Of a DNA stretch of 64,000 nucleotides, positions 48,501-63,500 are shown in pieces. Positions within the stretch are counted from its first letter, which is position 1. Each line of letters opens with the position of its first letter. This stretch comes from Liolophura sinensis. Lineage: Eukaryota > Mollusca > Polyplacophora > Chitonida > Chitonidae. Position numbers and translations under genes: made by a program. The notes under the pieces were generated by a model. The model did no database searches. It was not told the DNA's origin and worked only from the letters and a program-made list of their open reading frames with translations. The stretch covers positions 22,209,704-22,273,703 of the forward strand of contig NC_088304.1 in the NCBI RefSeq assembly GCF_032854445.1. Direction: 5' to 3'.

Positions 48501-51500
48501 GACGTTGAGTGAGACATTTATGCTGGGATGACGTCAAGTTTGAAAAGGGCAGCGTCATTGGTGAATATACGTCAGGGGTTGATGACACCATGTGTTCATG
48601 GATGACCTCACACCAGGCAAAGTGGAAGGGACAGAAATATTTTTGTTTCCATATACTCTGATGAAATGTACAATATCGGTTTTAATTCACTGCAATATTT
48701 TCACATTTTAGGAAAGCAATTCAGACTACCCCACTCTCTATCACCTTGCTTTTAAGACACAGATGTTTTGACACCAAAGTAGCTCTTTGAACAGAAACCC
48801 TTGCATTCTTACATTAATCATCTTAATAACACACACTTGATTCAAACAAAGCTCCCAGAAGCCCCTCACCAATCCCGTCACTGTGAGTTCAAGCCCAGCT
48901 CAGGATGGATTCCTCTCCGACCGAACATGGGAAGGTCTGCCCAACCTGCGGATGGTTGTGGGTTTCCTCTGGGCTCTGCCCGGTTTCCTCCCACCATAAT
49001 GCTGGTCATCGTCGTATAAGTGAAATATTCCTGAGTAGGGCGTAAAACATCACTCAAATAAATAAATAAACAAACAAAGCACATTGAATATTCAAACACA
49101 ACTACAGCATCATGTCAATATGATCTGGATTTGAACATCACATTGTCCCCAACATGTAGCTACAGTATCTGGGACAACATTGGTCAAAGACTTGTGATCA
49201 TCAGAAATGTGTCCCACACCAGTATCAAGCAGCCAGGCCACTAGCTGATTAACGTTCACGTAGCTACTACAGTACGGATCAGGGGTAAATCCAAAGTCTT
49301 GCTAATTCACTCAATGCCTTTTAAATCAATGGCTGGTGAATTTTTTATGAAGCTACTGTCCAATGTTTTCATGAACCAGTCAGTACATCATGTACTAGAG
49401 ATTTGACCTTGATGAGAATATTTGGTACATATTCGACCTTGATGAGAGCAAAATTTTGGTCCATATTTGTGATATATTTCCCTTGATGGGATCAAAATTT
49501 TGGTTGATTTTTTTTACCTTGATGAGAATAAAATTTTAATCCATATTTAACTGACCTTGACGAAAGAAAGATTTTGGGTCACATTTAACCTTGATGAGAA
49601 TAAGATCTTGTTTCACATTTGACCCTGATGAGAATACAATTTTGGTCCACATTTAATTGATATTGATGAGAATAAGATTTTGCTCCAAATAATGTGCATT
49701 TGATCACAAATGTATCAAATCTCTACACACTTTTATATACATATATAACAATAATAATAATAATTTCTTTACTTCATGTTAATCTATCTGCCGCAACTGG
49801 TATCTATTCAATCATCTTAAAACTGATATGCTACAGATTGTGAGATAACATAACACAGCTTAACATTGATGTTAATTAAAACCCTACAGCTATTTCATAT
49901 ATTTAATCAGGGTATTTTTTTTACATTGTGTTCTCTAATCTATATGTATATATTTTCTTCCCCACCCATCAGTTTTCAAAAGATAATATATATGAAGTTC
50001 TATTTTATATTATATATACATATTGATGTCCTAGCGCTTCTGGCACAAGCCAAGGTACACAGAGTCTTAAGGTCACACTCCAGCTAGACTAAGTCCCCTA
50101 GGCACTGAGATAATCTGATTTGTATCTCCAGCAATTTATCAGTAATGGACCACAGAAGGGAGAAGAATTTGAATTGGCATTAAATGAAATCGATCGGTGT
50201 GTGCTTCACGGGCACAGCATCTGGTCTGTCGTCGTAGACAATTTACACTACAGTGGATGCCGACATTCATTTGGGAAATTTCCATTACCTTTCATGGGCT
50301 ATGTCCTCTTTGGCCAAGACTGACAAAAGTAGCAGGAAATGAAGCTCAACACACGAAGTAACAAGGCCATGCGCTGACTATAAGGGGTTAAAATTAACGT
50401 GTTAAAGACACATCATACATGAAGCCCGAGTTAGACAATTTTAAGTTCGACCACCTTGTTTAATTTGATGAAAAGTTTAGTATTGCTTGTGTGCTAGCAC
50501 TAACCACAAAATTGATTAGATGTTATTAATATTTAACTGAGGGCATATACATGTATACTAAACAAAAATATAAACACAAGAAGCAATTTTATGCTGTTTT
50601 ATATCAGTGTGAAAACTCAACAATTAGGGTGAGTATTCATTTATATCAATTGTGGCTTAAATTTCCACTAGATTTTCAAATTTCAGGCTGGAGCAATAAT
50701 CTAGAAGCTATGGCAGCGTGAAAACAGAGTGGTCTGTCCTCACAGTCCACATCACTCAGGGCCGAGTGCATCCACCATCAGAACCATGAAGAGCGTAAAC
50801 TGTGATTAGCGGCCACTCTGATTTCACACTACCATAACGCCTGGATTATTGACCTAAAATGTGAGTGCGTGAGTGAGTGAGTGGGTGCTTGGGGTGCTAA
50901 CATCATACCTAACAATTTTTCAGTCACATGACGACAAAGGAATCATTAGAATGCATGTAATGTGCCTCCTTGTTGCAGGACGGATTTCCACCTCTTTTAT
51001 CTAGTGCTGCTTCACTGATACGACTTACCAAAGTAAGTTGTTGCACTTTCTCCTTCATGCTGAACGCCAAGCGAGGAAGTTACAACTTCCTTTTTTAAAA
51101 GTCTTAGGTGTGACTCGACCAAGGATTGACCCTGGATCTTCCGCTCCCAAAGCAGACGCTTTACCAAATGTGCTATCGGGGCCGATCTCCCCTAAAATGT
51201 AAAAATCTGGTGGAAACTGAAGTCACAATTGATTATGAATACTATATACCTAATTGTCGAGTTAACACATTATTTAATATTGAGAGAAAGCAATATAAAA
51301 TTGCTTTGTGCGTTCATTATTTTTGTGGAGTACATACACATGTAACAACCAGTATCACAATCAGATTCTTGGCCACAGTCATACTGTAGTTCTTCAACAT
51401 CTTCACATGTTTGCAAGGTGTTTACTCAGACATATTCTGAATTCATTATGCTGTGTACACTGATCAAATTATACTTTTTATGAAGCCCTGATACTGGCTA

Positions 51501-54500
51501 ACCCAACTATTAAATGCAGTTCAAAATCAATTCAAAAATGTGCATAAATAACAGTGAAAGTTGGTTTTTCATATGCGAAAAAGTGGAGGAATCTGGATAT
51601 ACAAGTATATCACCTGTGTTAATAAAGGAACTCAACACTCTGAACATTGTAATCTAAGCTGTTGGCAATATTGCCAGAATCTTAATGGTAATCTGAATCA
51701 AATTTTATATTAATAAAAGTCCATTAATAAACTACTTTTATATCAGGTGAACGATGACACAATAACTATATACCTGTACAGCATTTTATATATATGTCAT
51801 TCAAATTCAAAAACAATCTGTTATTCACACATGTTGGTGTACATTTGTATCAGCTTACATCACCCACACTACACACTTTGTACATGTTACATTACCCACA
51901 TCACACACTTTGTACATGTTACATTATCCACATTACACACTTTGTATATATTACATTACCCACATTACACACTTTGTACATGTTACATTACCCACATTAC
52001 ACACTTTGTACATGTTACATTACCCACTTTGTACATGTTACATTACCCACATTACACACTTTGTACATGTTACATTACCCACATTACCCACTTTGTACAT
52101 GTTACATCACCCACACTACACACTTTGTACATGTTACATTACCCACATTACACACTTTGTACATGTTGTATTCACCAGGTTCCTTTAAACCTTTTCCAGT
52201 GGACTATTATCAAAATGAAGCTAAAGATGATGTGTTTGTGTCATCAAAGATACAAACTGCTTCAATCTGTGCCAATCATTTTTCTACACTCCCTAGTTCT
52301 CTCAGAATGTTTCAAATATTGGTTGTATAGACGGTTGAAAAGGTTGAAAAACTGTTTTCTTGTTTCTGTTCAGACAGAACAAGCCTTGTAAGCCTTTAAT
52401 CCCGCCTAACTCATGACCATGCATGTAAAGGCCTTGCAACTTCTCTTTTTAACTTGAGTTAACAATAATGCAAAACTAGAGGGGATATTATTTAGGCATG
52501 AATGATATATATTCATCAAAGTTTTGTTACATATACTACAGACGTGTGTTATGATGAGCATACTTACAGCCTTCCTGCCATACTTGTCACATATACTGCC
52601 CCATAGTCCTGAGCTCACCATCATACCTGCAAACACCACCTGTCAAAATACAAATGATCAAACTGATTACACTCAAGCTTCGATACTCATTTTTGGGGTC
52701 TTTCAGCATATTTACTATAATGCAGATATTAGTAAACACAGAAAACAAAAAAAAAATTATTGGTCAGTTCTCATACATAAATGTATATGTATAAATTGTT
52801 CATTAGATGGGTTAACCAAGTGAGAAAAGAGAAACTGTGTGTAATGGAAACAGCTTTCCAGTGCCTATACCAGCAGTAGCTAGTGGGAATTTCCCTTCAG
52901 CTCAGTTGGTAGAGCACTGGACTTCAGCTGCTGAGACCCGAGTTCAAATCTTAGTGTCACCCATGGAGGGAAATCCTTCAACCATCACATCGGTACCATG
53001 ACCAAACAGGTTCCATGAAGCATGGGGCTCTGGGCCTGTGGACGTGGATGTGTCTTGGAAAAGAGAAGGATTTAAACGCGGAGAAGTATAACAGGGGGCA
53101 GTTTTCCAGTGCTTATACTAGCAGTAGCTAAAGGAGAATTTCCCTTTAGCTCAGTTAGTAGAGCACTGAACTTCAGCCGCTGCGACCCGAGTTCGAATCC
53201 TGGTGTGACCCATGTAATGAAATCCTTCAACCTGAAAAAAAACTGACCAATAATTTTTTTTGTTTTATGTGCTTTGTTACCATGAGGTAACAGGTTCCAA
53301 GAAGTGTGGGGCTCATAAGGAGCAGGCCAGATATCCCAAAAATTAGAAGAATTGCAGCATTAAAATTTATTCATAATTTTATGTAACTGAACACAGTACC
53401 CAAATATTTTATCTTTTCAAGTGTTCAAATTTATAAGTGGTGAAAATCAAAGTAGCCCATTGCCCTTACATCAGGTAAATATACAGGACAATCACCCAAC
53501 TAAGTCAAAGCAGCAAGAGCTGAACTTCAACATCAAGGAAAAACGTAGTACTTATCAGTACTTAATAAATTATGTGTTTAATTAAGTTATTTATTTTGAT
53601 TGTTATTTAACTTCCTACTTAAGAATTTTTTACGTGTACAACGGCGGCCAGCATCACAGTGGGGGGAAACTGGGTTGAGCAAGGGAAAAGTACATGAACA
53701 TCTGCAGGTTGCTGGCACACCTTGCGATGCACAAATGGAGAGCAAGCCAGCACAGGCTGCATGGACTTGAACTCCCAGTGAACGCATTGGTAAGAGGCTC
53801 CTGAGTCATTGTTTATCTATTTGTTCTATTTGATTGGTGTTTTACGCCGTACTCGGGAATATTTCACTTATACGACGACGGCCAGCGTTATGGTAGGAGG
53901 CCCCTCCAAAAGTTTTCAAGACTGGCTGCATGTATGTTTATGTTCAAATTCATGAATGTGCATAAACTGTCAGTTAATTACCAACATTTTGCGAGGTATA
54001 AGTACATGTACACTCTAAAAAAAATAGAGCAATTCATGTCAGTCAAATTATTTATTTATTTATTTATTGGGCTGGTGTTTTACACTGTACTCAAAAATAT
54101 TTCACTTATACAACAGCGGCCAGCGTTATGGTGGGAGGTAACCAGGCGGATCACAGGGGAGACCCACGACCATCCGTAAATTGCTGACATGAGCCGGACT
54201 TGAACTCATAGCGACTGCATTGGTAAGAGACTCCTGGGTTACTGCACTGAGCTGGCGTGCTAATCACATCACTCACGGAAGATTACATTACTCAATTTGA
54301 TTACATGCATATTGTTACAATTTACTTTTAAATTTAACAACTGATTAACTTTATAAATCAGTTTTTGTTTTACACCGATACATGCATATCAACATGTAAA
54401 ACTTCAGGATACTTGATCACAACCAGACAAAACCAAGAAATTCACCCAATTGTGTAAATTTGTGCACTGTATAAAACTCAATTAAATCAACATGGATATT

Positions 54501-57500
54501 CACCAGGGAATCATTACACTGCATAACCAACCTAATGTTATAGTCTTTCCACTGTTATAGCCCACAGGCAATAAATTCTATGAAGCCCTGGTGCACTATA
54601 GCATGTGAATGTATTAACACAACCCATTCTCTCAATTAAAGCAATCAATACTAATCCCCCAAAACAACTGTCTTATTAAGGAGACACCAATTTTATTTTG
54701 CGTTTTACCTGGCGAGCTAACACTAAAAACTAACAGGGGATAAAAATAAAATAGAAAACCCAGCTCTTTATTTGTAGGTGTTATATGACTTTCCTGTTTC
54801 ACAAGATCAAGCAAACATGCCTGCCAGAGGAAAAATTTCTAAAACAGTCCACATTTTCCCCATCATAAATTAGATTATTTTTTAGTTTCATTTTCACTTT
54901 TACATACACCTCCCTACGGAAAAAATGATAAGAAAAGCAAAAATATAAATTCATGTGGCCTAAGGTAAATCTTTGTCTGCTGTACCTGATTTATGGATGC
55001 ATTTTTGTTACACAGCATGTTCTGGGTGGGACAGCACAAATGATACAGTAGACAATAGTTCAGTTGTATGTAGCAACTGCAGTTGATTTCAAACAAATGC
55101 AGCACATCCTTATACATGTTCAAACATGGCCACAATTCAAAATCAGCAAAAATCAAGGAAAATACAAACATGCTGAAAGTTTCCACAACACAACTTATTA
55201 GTTTTCATGGCTTTACGTTCAAGACATTGTTAATACAACTGTACAAAATCCATATTACATAACAAGTGGTTGTCATTCACAACATGCGTACAATCTCATC
55301 GGAGGATTTCTCCTCCGGAGCTGCAAGGCATATCTGCATGTGCTTGGTGGAATTTTCCAGTAGGCAATGTCAAAGCCCCTAAACCAATCAGGTCAGGTCA
55401 GGTCAGGTCAGGTCAGGTCAGGTCAGGTCAGGTCAGGTCATGACTTTAAAGGCAAAGGAAACACTAATATGATGCATATATACCACTAAAAAGAAAAATT
55501 ATTTCTTTTTTGTTTTTCTTAGGAATTTTCCAACCAGTAAAATGTTTTCAACACATCAGATTCTAGTAGTGAACGTAGTCCGTAGTCTGAAGTCTGTAGT
55601 GAACCTGTAGGGTATCAGAGACTTCACTTCACTATTTTTTGCTTGACATAGCTAGTTTCAAGGTCCATTCAGCAAATGCATTCATAAATACATATGTTAA
55701 TGATGACATCTAGCAGTCTATGTAAGTTAAGTGGCAAATTACCTGTGACGTTACTGCATGGTCCCAATGCTGTCAGAAAAGGACAACGTACGACCCAAAC
55801 AATTCACATACATTTTACTAGGTTGCAACAATTTGTGAAAAAATAAATCGAACTTTTTTTATGGGAAGTGTTTAATGGTCACTATCTTGAAGTCCTTTTT
55901 CTATGTTTAAAGGGCAATAACTCTTGAAATAATTGGTGTGACAACTGGCAACGTAAATGACACATGGTCCTCAAATGGCCCCTTATGGCTACAAAGTTTC
56001 ATGAAAATCCAATCATAACTGTAGATGTGTTCACAAAAACTCAATACTTACAAGTCCTGGTTCTATGTTTAAAGGGCAATAGCTCTAGAATTAAATGAAG
56101 TGACACATGCATATTTTCACATGGTCTCTGACCTGCCTACAAAATTTGATGAACACCCACTTCAATTAAACTATACGAGGATATGGGCTGACAAGAGCTC
56201 ACCATCTACAAGTCCCCATTCTATGTTTAAAGGGTAATAACTGGAAAACTTATTGATGTGGTGTAGCTCAAAAAGCACATGCACATCCTCACATAGTTTT
56301 TATCCTGCACACAAAAATTATTGAAAATCCAATTATAAGTGTAGTAGGCGATGCCTGAACAATGGACAGAGAGACAGACAGACAGACAACCTGAATGTTA
56401 CATGTATATCCCCCTGCATTATATGCAATATTTATTTAAGTGGTGTTAATACTGACAAATAACAAAAGTGTGACAAATAATAATTTTATCTGTGATGGAA
56501 ATCTTGATATTCTAGTACCCTAATGTAAATAGAAAAATATTGTTGTTCAATATGATGTGCAATCACAAGAGCTACAGCCGTATGATAATACAGCCAGCTG
56601 GCAGCTATAAGTCAGGCTTGTAATTACATCCCTGTATTATATATGGTATAAAAACGACCGTGCTGATATGACCTTGATCAATACTGCCTAACTGTCCCTC
56701 ATCCCCCGCAGGTTCACACAAAGGTGCGCACAGCTAGCTATAGCTGGCACATGTACGCCTCTCACCGCAGACTGCTTGCACATGCACCACATGAAGGCAC
56801 AGCAGCCTACCATCTCCTAATACTCTCTTCTCCTCTCAATGCCACCATTTAACCCTCTAGAGATATTTGATACCGCCAGTCCTAATGGGTATATAATAAA
56901 CATGATCTATTATTGATGAGCTTCCAAAGGCCTCTGGACTGCCTTCGCCTGCCAAACATTAACCAGATTTGCTTTAATATTCTACTTTAGGCCATAATGC
57001 AGGAGTATAAGCCAGAGTATGGCTTTTCTGGTAAAAATGAAACCGTTGCCCATGGCAACGCACATTTAAGAATACCTGTAAATCTGCAATCTTCCCAACT
57101 GATAAAGCAATTTTTTTCCCAGTGGAATTTATGCATCCAATTTTTATTCTCACATGACCATGTCATCAAAGATGTTAGCTTCACAAAAGTGTGAAAATTA
57201 TTTCTCTACACCCCATAGTTCTGTGAATGTTTCAAAATATTGGTTGCAGAGGCAGTTGACAAGGTTTAAGAATTAGGCTGTATCACTTCACCAGCCAGCT
57301 GCCAGTGGCAATCAGGAGACATGAAGGATTGAGGGTAATATAACACATGAGCATAACTGAAAATGATATACTTCTATGTGTAAAAATAATTTCATTTAAA
57401 AATTGTTTTTCGATTTTCTAGAAGGGATTTATTTAATCCATTCGTAGGATTGAGTCCTCAGGTGGGCTATTCTATGGCCCATTCTGCCAGTGCTAAGGCA

Positions 57501-60500
57501 CTCTGATGTCATATGACCTTTTTCTTTCCTTATATATACATGCCCATAGATGAAGTTTTTGTCAATATTGTTGGTGGAGACAATAAAAACTAATTGTATA
57601 TATGGTCTATCATTTTTTTTGGGGGGGGGGGGGTAGGGAGGGGGGTTTCTTTGATGTGAAAAAGGACATTTGAAAATAAGTTAATGTGTTGTTATTTGCA
57701 ATCACCCTGCTATAGATCGTCTTGGTAAAACAGCATTCGGCGAATGAAAATGTAAAGCATGTTAAATTTTGTCAAAAATGGACAAATCATCCAAAGATCT
57801 GACCTACAATATATCTTGGTGAAACTACCAATCAGGTTTATTATCTACAACTGTCTTGATAGAAGTGCTCCAAAACGGGCAAAAAAACAGGCCTTAGTTT
57901 TCTTGAAAATTGACGAAAAAGGACAGGTTCCATATTAAAGGCCAATAAACTCTTCTCATTTCAATACTGTAGCCAGCTAAAGCTGGATTCAAACAAGTAG
58001 CCTGATACACTAGTGGGGGTCCTGATGTTTGTGTGCCAATCTGCTGAATGAGAATTAAGGTTTCCAACATGTCCAAAGGCCTGACTGGGCACCACAAGCA
58101 TGACAAGTCAGGGATCACATGACATGCCTGGAACTGACAGCCAATTAAACCACACTAACCACAATCTCTGGACCAATTACCAGAATGCTATTCTTTCTCA
58201 CCCCCCACACTGTTTAATAATGAGTTTATAATTAATGGCGTTCAGTGCAGAACCAGAGCAAATCCGTTCTATGATATCACAACACCTTGATAAAAATAAT
58301 TCTGACTTTAATAAAAGTACACATACTGTAATACAGTTATCTTTTCACATGTGGGGCCTGCGTGGCTCAGTTGGTTAGCGGCTAGCGCAGCGTAATTACC
58401 CAGAAGCCTCTCACCAATGTGATCGCTGTGAGTTCAAGTCCAGCTTATGCTGGCTTCTCCCTCTCCGTGTGAAGGTCTGGCAGTAACCTGCGAATGGTTG
58501 TGGGGTTCCCCCGGGCTATGCCCGGTTTCCTCCTACCATAATGCTGACTGTCGTCGTATAAGTGAAATATTCTTAAGTATGGCGTAAAACACCAATCAAA
58601 TAAATAAATAAATCTTTTCACATGTTGCAAAGTGTTTATTCAAGCATATTCAGAACGCATTATTCTTTTTAGACTGTTAAATTATACTTTTTGTGAAGCC
58701 CTAAAACTGGCCAATCTAACCAATGTAGTTTTGTTTCCACAATCTAACTGTAAATGTGCAGAACATGATCAGCCCTCAAATTTGTACTTTCATATGCAAA
58801 CAGTTGAAAAACTAGCGTAGGCTTGATTCATTTTACTAATCAGACTAGAAAATTATGATCTTAATTACCTCATTAACTTATGCTTTAAATCAAAACATTC
58901 TTAATTAATTACTCATACTGAAGCCTGTAAAAGAGAGAATGATCAATTTCACACTGCAGCCAGACTATGACCCTGATCTTGGCTGGCTTGTATACAACAA
59001 GAACGAGTCAAAATTCGCATTAGCTGCGACACTCTCAGCGTGGGCTTCAACCGACATTTGATGCACTCACAGACCTAATGATTCCCAAAAGGCAATTTTA
59101 ATACTCTGTATCATTTCTCACATTTCAAATGTTTGGTAATGAAATCATTTGCTTTTAAAAGTTCAAAATAAAAAATGATGACCTTAAATTGACCACAGGT
59201 CATATCAGAAAGCCTGATGACTCGTATTTACAGCATTGAAATATTTATAATCTGAGGCACACAGAAGGTTCTTTGCCACATTTTGGACCACCTTCATGCT
59301 GTTCAACTTTTACATTTATACAGTATAAATTGAATCTAACACATTATTCACATCGCTGAATTACACTGGATGTAGGGCCACCATTTTTGTTGTGGTCATC
59401 AACCTGAGGACTGGCCCCAATAGCACAGCTGGCAGAACATCTGCTTCAGGAGGGATAGATCCAGGATCAGTCCTGGGTCGAGTCACACCTAAGACTTTAA
59501 AAGAGGAAGTTGTAACTTCCTCGCTTAAAGGGGACAGTGCAATGACTGGTTGCCCCGTATCAGTATTATGGCATGGGCGGGTCGGCTTACTTGCCTTCGT
59601 TACGGCATCTCAGTGAAGTAGCACTAGATAAAATAGAGGTGGAAATCCGTCCGGCAACAAGGAGGTAAATCACATGCACTGTAAGGATTCATTTGTTGTC
59701 ATATGACTGAAAAAATGTTAATTACAACGTTAAACCCAAAGCACTCACTCACTCACTCAATCTGAGAAGTTCGAAATATCAAACAACTTCGCCCTTGTAT
59801 TTCATTATATTTACTTATTTGATTGTTGCTTTATGCCGTACTCAATGATATTTCACTGACCATTCGCAGGTTGCTGGCAAACCTTCCTACATTCAGCCCA
59901 TATTTTATTGTAATACATGAATACATCTATTTCATGTAGAATCAACCTGCATGAAGGAAGTCACCATCACTGTGTTAACGCCATTAAAACCACAATCTTA
60001 CAACTATAACAGATTGATTTTGAGCTTCACATGAGCTGACATATACATGCACTTTATCTGTTTCGGAGGAGACATAAAGATCTTCCTCTTCTACACTAAA
60101 TGGAATATGTACCTTATATTACTCCACTTTTTTGGCATATGAAAAAAAACAACCTCCTTTGCATTGTTCCTGCATCTAAGTTCTTAATTTCATTTTGAAG
60201 ACAAAACAAAAGTACATCTGTAGGGTCACAAAAAGAATGTGTAAGCCACTGTCATTTTATCAGCCTACACATAATCATCATCTCCTTAGACAATGTCAAG
60301 GAAAATGGTTTGATTTATTTTTTGTTTCAGAATTTTTCTAACTGATTAAAATCGTTCTGATACACCAGATTCTGTAGTGGTCTGAAGTGACGCAGAAGGA
60401 ATTGGTGAGGTCAAATAAATATTTTTTGCTTGAATTTTGCTTCAACGTCCATTCTGCCAATGCATTCATAGATCTATACGTATATGTATTTACATAATGA

Positions 60501-63500
60501 AATCTAGCAACCTTTGTGGCTGTATTACATGGCAAAAACATTACATGATATCACTGGTCAGAAAAGGGCCATCATAAAATCCAAATTTTCAAAAGTCTTT
60601 TACTCCGCTGAAAAAAATTCCCCAAAAATATACCCAACCATCTTTGGGTACTGTGTTGAATGATCTCTCATCTGACATAGACTTTACGGCAGTGTTTTCT
60701 TTGCACTTAGTCTAAATTTAATTACATGTATCATGTACAATTTCCAATAATTTAATTTGGCCTTTTAAGGGTTTGCTGTAATTTGGAGACCTCTAATGGG
60801 CATCAAGATGTCTTCTACTTGGCCCTGCATACAATGTACTTATACATTTTACAGCTAGCACACATGACCTTAGCAGCACTCATAATGTATTACAATAGCT
60901 TTATTTAGCACATCTCCAGCATCAATTCATGAGAAACTGAAGTAACAATATATAGTGCCACATCTTTAATTCATGGATGTGATGGTGGCAATACGAGTCC
61001 CCCGGGATAGTGTCTGGGATAGGGTCAGTGACCGCTTGTTGGTCTACAAAATGGTGACCTGGCATGCAGGAATGGTGTAGGGAGGGCAATTCTGCACGGT
61101 GAACTGTCATAATAAGGGGCAGTGCCAGCCTGCAATCTGAGCCACCAGCATTATACTGCGTCCACCATGGCTTGGAACCAGCATGGTTACAGCTTAAGAT
61201 TAATTCCAGGGTTTCACAAGCTTCTCTGCTCCGCGGAGGTGTGAGATTAGGCATGGATTTACATGTTCAGGCTTATCCTGATAAAAGCCTTTACTGGTAC
61301 AAGCCGCTGACGTACGGCCGTTGTGGACCACTGAGCGACACCTGAGATGTGAAATAACACTGACATAAATCCTCCGCAGTGTGTCAGAGCTGAGATCATA
61401 TAATACAGCTATCCAGAGCTCGATCAATGCAGGCCTGTGGCTCACTGACACTCAATATCACTCTGCTCATGGCTCTATAGTGTACCCTGCCAATGTTTGG
61501 CCCCACAGATCAGAATCCCTTAGAGGCTTGCTGTAGAACATTGTAGAATGCCCTGACTACTTGCATGTACAGCCAACAGGTCTGTCATCAAGATGTACCC
61601 TGTATGACAACAGAATACAGATCAGTGTCTTTCAGAGCTCTGTAATGCTTTGCTATAAAGGACTGTACATACATGTATGGTGTGACCTGGTACATGTATG
61701 CTGCGACCTTGTGCATGTATGCTGTGACCTGGTATATGTATGCTGTGACCTTGTACATGTATGCTGTGACCTGGTACATGTATGCTGCGACCTTGTGCGT
61801 GTATGCTGTGACCTGGTATATGTATGCTGCGACCTTGTGCATGTATTCTGTGACCTGGTATATGTATGCTGTGACCTTGTGCATGTATGCTGTGACCTGG
61901 TACATGTATGCTGCGACCCTGTACATGTATTCTGTGACCTTGTGCATGTATGCTGTGACCTTGTACATGTAAGCTGTGACTTTGTACATGTAACCTGTGA
62001 CCTTGTACATGTTTCTGTGACCGTGTACATGTACATGTATGTTGTGACCTTGAACATGCATGCTGTGACCTTAAGCATGTATGCTGTGACCTTGTACATG
62101 TTTCTGTGACCTTGTACCTGTATGCTGTGCTCATGCTGGCTTCTTCCCTGGCCAAACGTGTGAAGGTCTGCCAGTAACGTGTGGACGGTCATGGGTTTCC
62201 CACAGGCTCTGGCCGGATTCCGTCCACCATAAAGCTGGCTGCCATCGCATAAGTGAAATATTCTTGAGTACAGTGTGAAACACCAATCAAATAAATAAAT
62301 AAATGTATGCTGTGACCTTGTACCTGTCTGTGACCATGTACATGTGCATGTATGCTGTGACTTTGTGCATGTTTGCTGTGACCATGTGCATGAATGCTTT
62401 GACCTTGTGCATGTATGCTGTGACCCTGTACATGTATGCTGTGACCTTGTGCACGTATGTTGTGACCTTGTACATGTATGCTGTGACCTTGTACATGTAC
62501 ATGTATGCTGTGACAATGTAGATGTATTCTGTGACCGTGTGCATGAATGCTGTGACCTTGCACATGTACATATATTCTGTGACCTTGTGCAAGTACATAT
62601 ACTGTGTGCACCAAAGTTTACACATCCCAGCCAACATCATCATTATCACCTTTGCTTGTGGTAATAATGCAAACTTACAGGCCTTTGAAAGAAAAGACTA
62701 CAATTAATATCCCATTAGTTATTTTGGAGGAGGACTGGAAAAAGACCTAAACGATCACAGTCATTTTGTTCTGACATGCTTACATGGTAACTCAATGAAC
62801 CAACTTTTAATCAGGTATTCTTACCAGGTGATGGGATGTGCTATGTTAGAGAAACTGTACACACAATGTCTCATCACTAGTACCTCACATGGCTAAAACG
62901 CAAAACAGTGCCTGTGTGACATCTGCAGAACCATGCGCATTCTCGGATTATAGAAATAACTGGCACCTGATTGGCTAAAATTGGTAACACGGCAACCCTT
63001 TGGATTTTCTCAATGTGTACAACTTGCTTTACTCTGAGCTGCAATATTCTGGTCACAAAAATAGAAAGGGCATCCTTTTTTAACTTTATACCGAATATTT
63101 TAACCATGCATACATGTATAAATTTGGTCTAACAACTAAACCAGCTTCTTCTCACTATTTTTGCATCTTCTTGGTATGAACACAATGCTGCACATGAAAA
63201 CCTTTAAATGACTAGTATTGACCTCTGTAAAATATTGTTATTTCACAACAACTTTACCCCTTTTTTAACATGAAGTCAGGCAAGAACTGAAAGATGAAAA
63301 CTGACATCATTGCATTCTTTTATGTTGTATTTTAACAACCAGTTTCCATGTGGGCAGCTGACAGTCACAGTGTATTGCTGGGGACAGTTAATACAGCTAT
63401 ACGCCTTACCGTGCCGCTGAGTGCCTTTTTCCATGTGGACAGCTGTAAGTCACAGTGTATTGCTGGGAACAGATAATACAGCTATGGGCCTTACCGTGGT

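Noticed and set aside
51747-52391. 214-codon frame with [11 protein letters not shown] repeats
   Set aside because: The 32-bp minisatellite read in rotating frames; no independent coding evidence.
52884-53211. tRNA genes
   Set aside because: A- and B-box motifs are present but the acceptor and anticodon stems do not pair, and the sequence is part of a tandem duplication.
61561-62614. Long frames rich in repeated VCCDLVH or SQHTCTR
   Set aside because: All come from the 21-bp minisatellite, present in every frame and interrupted by a SINE.
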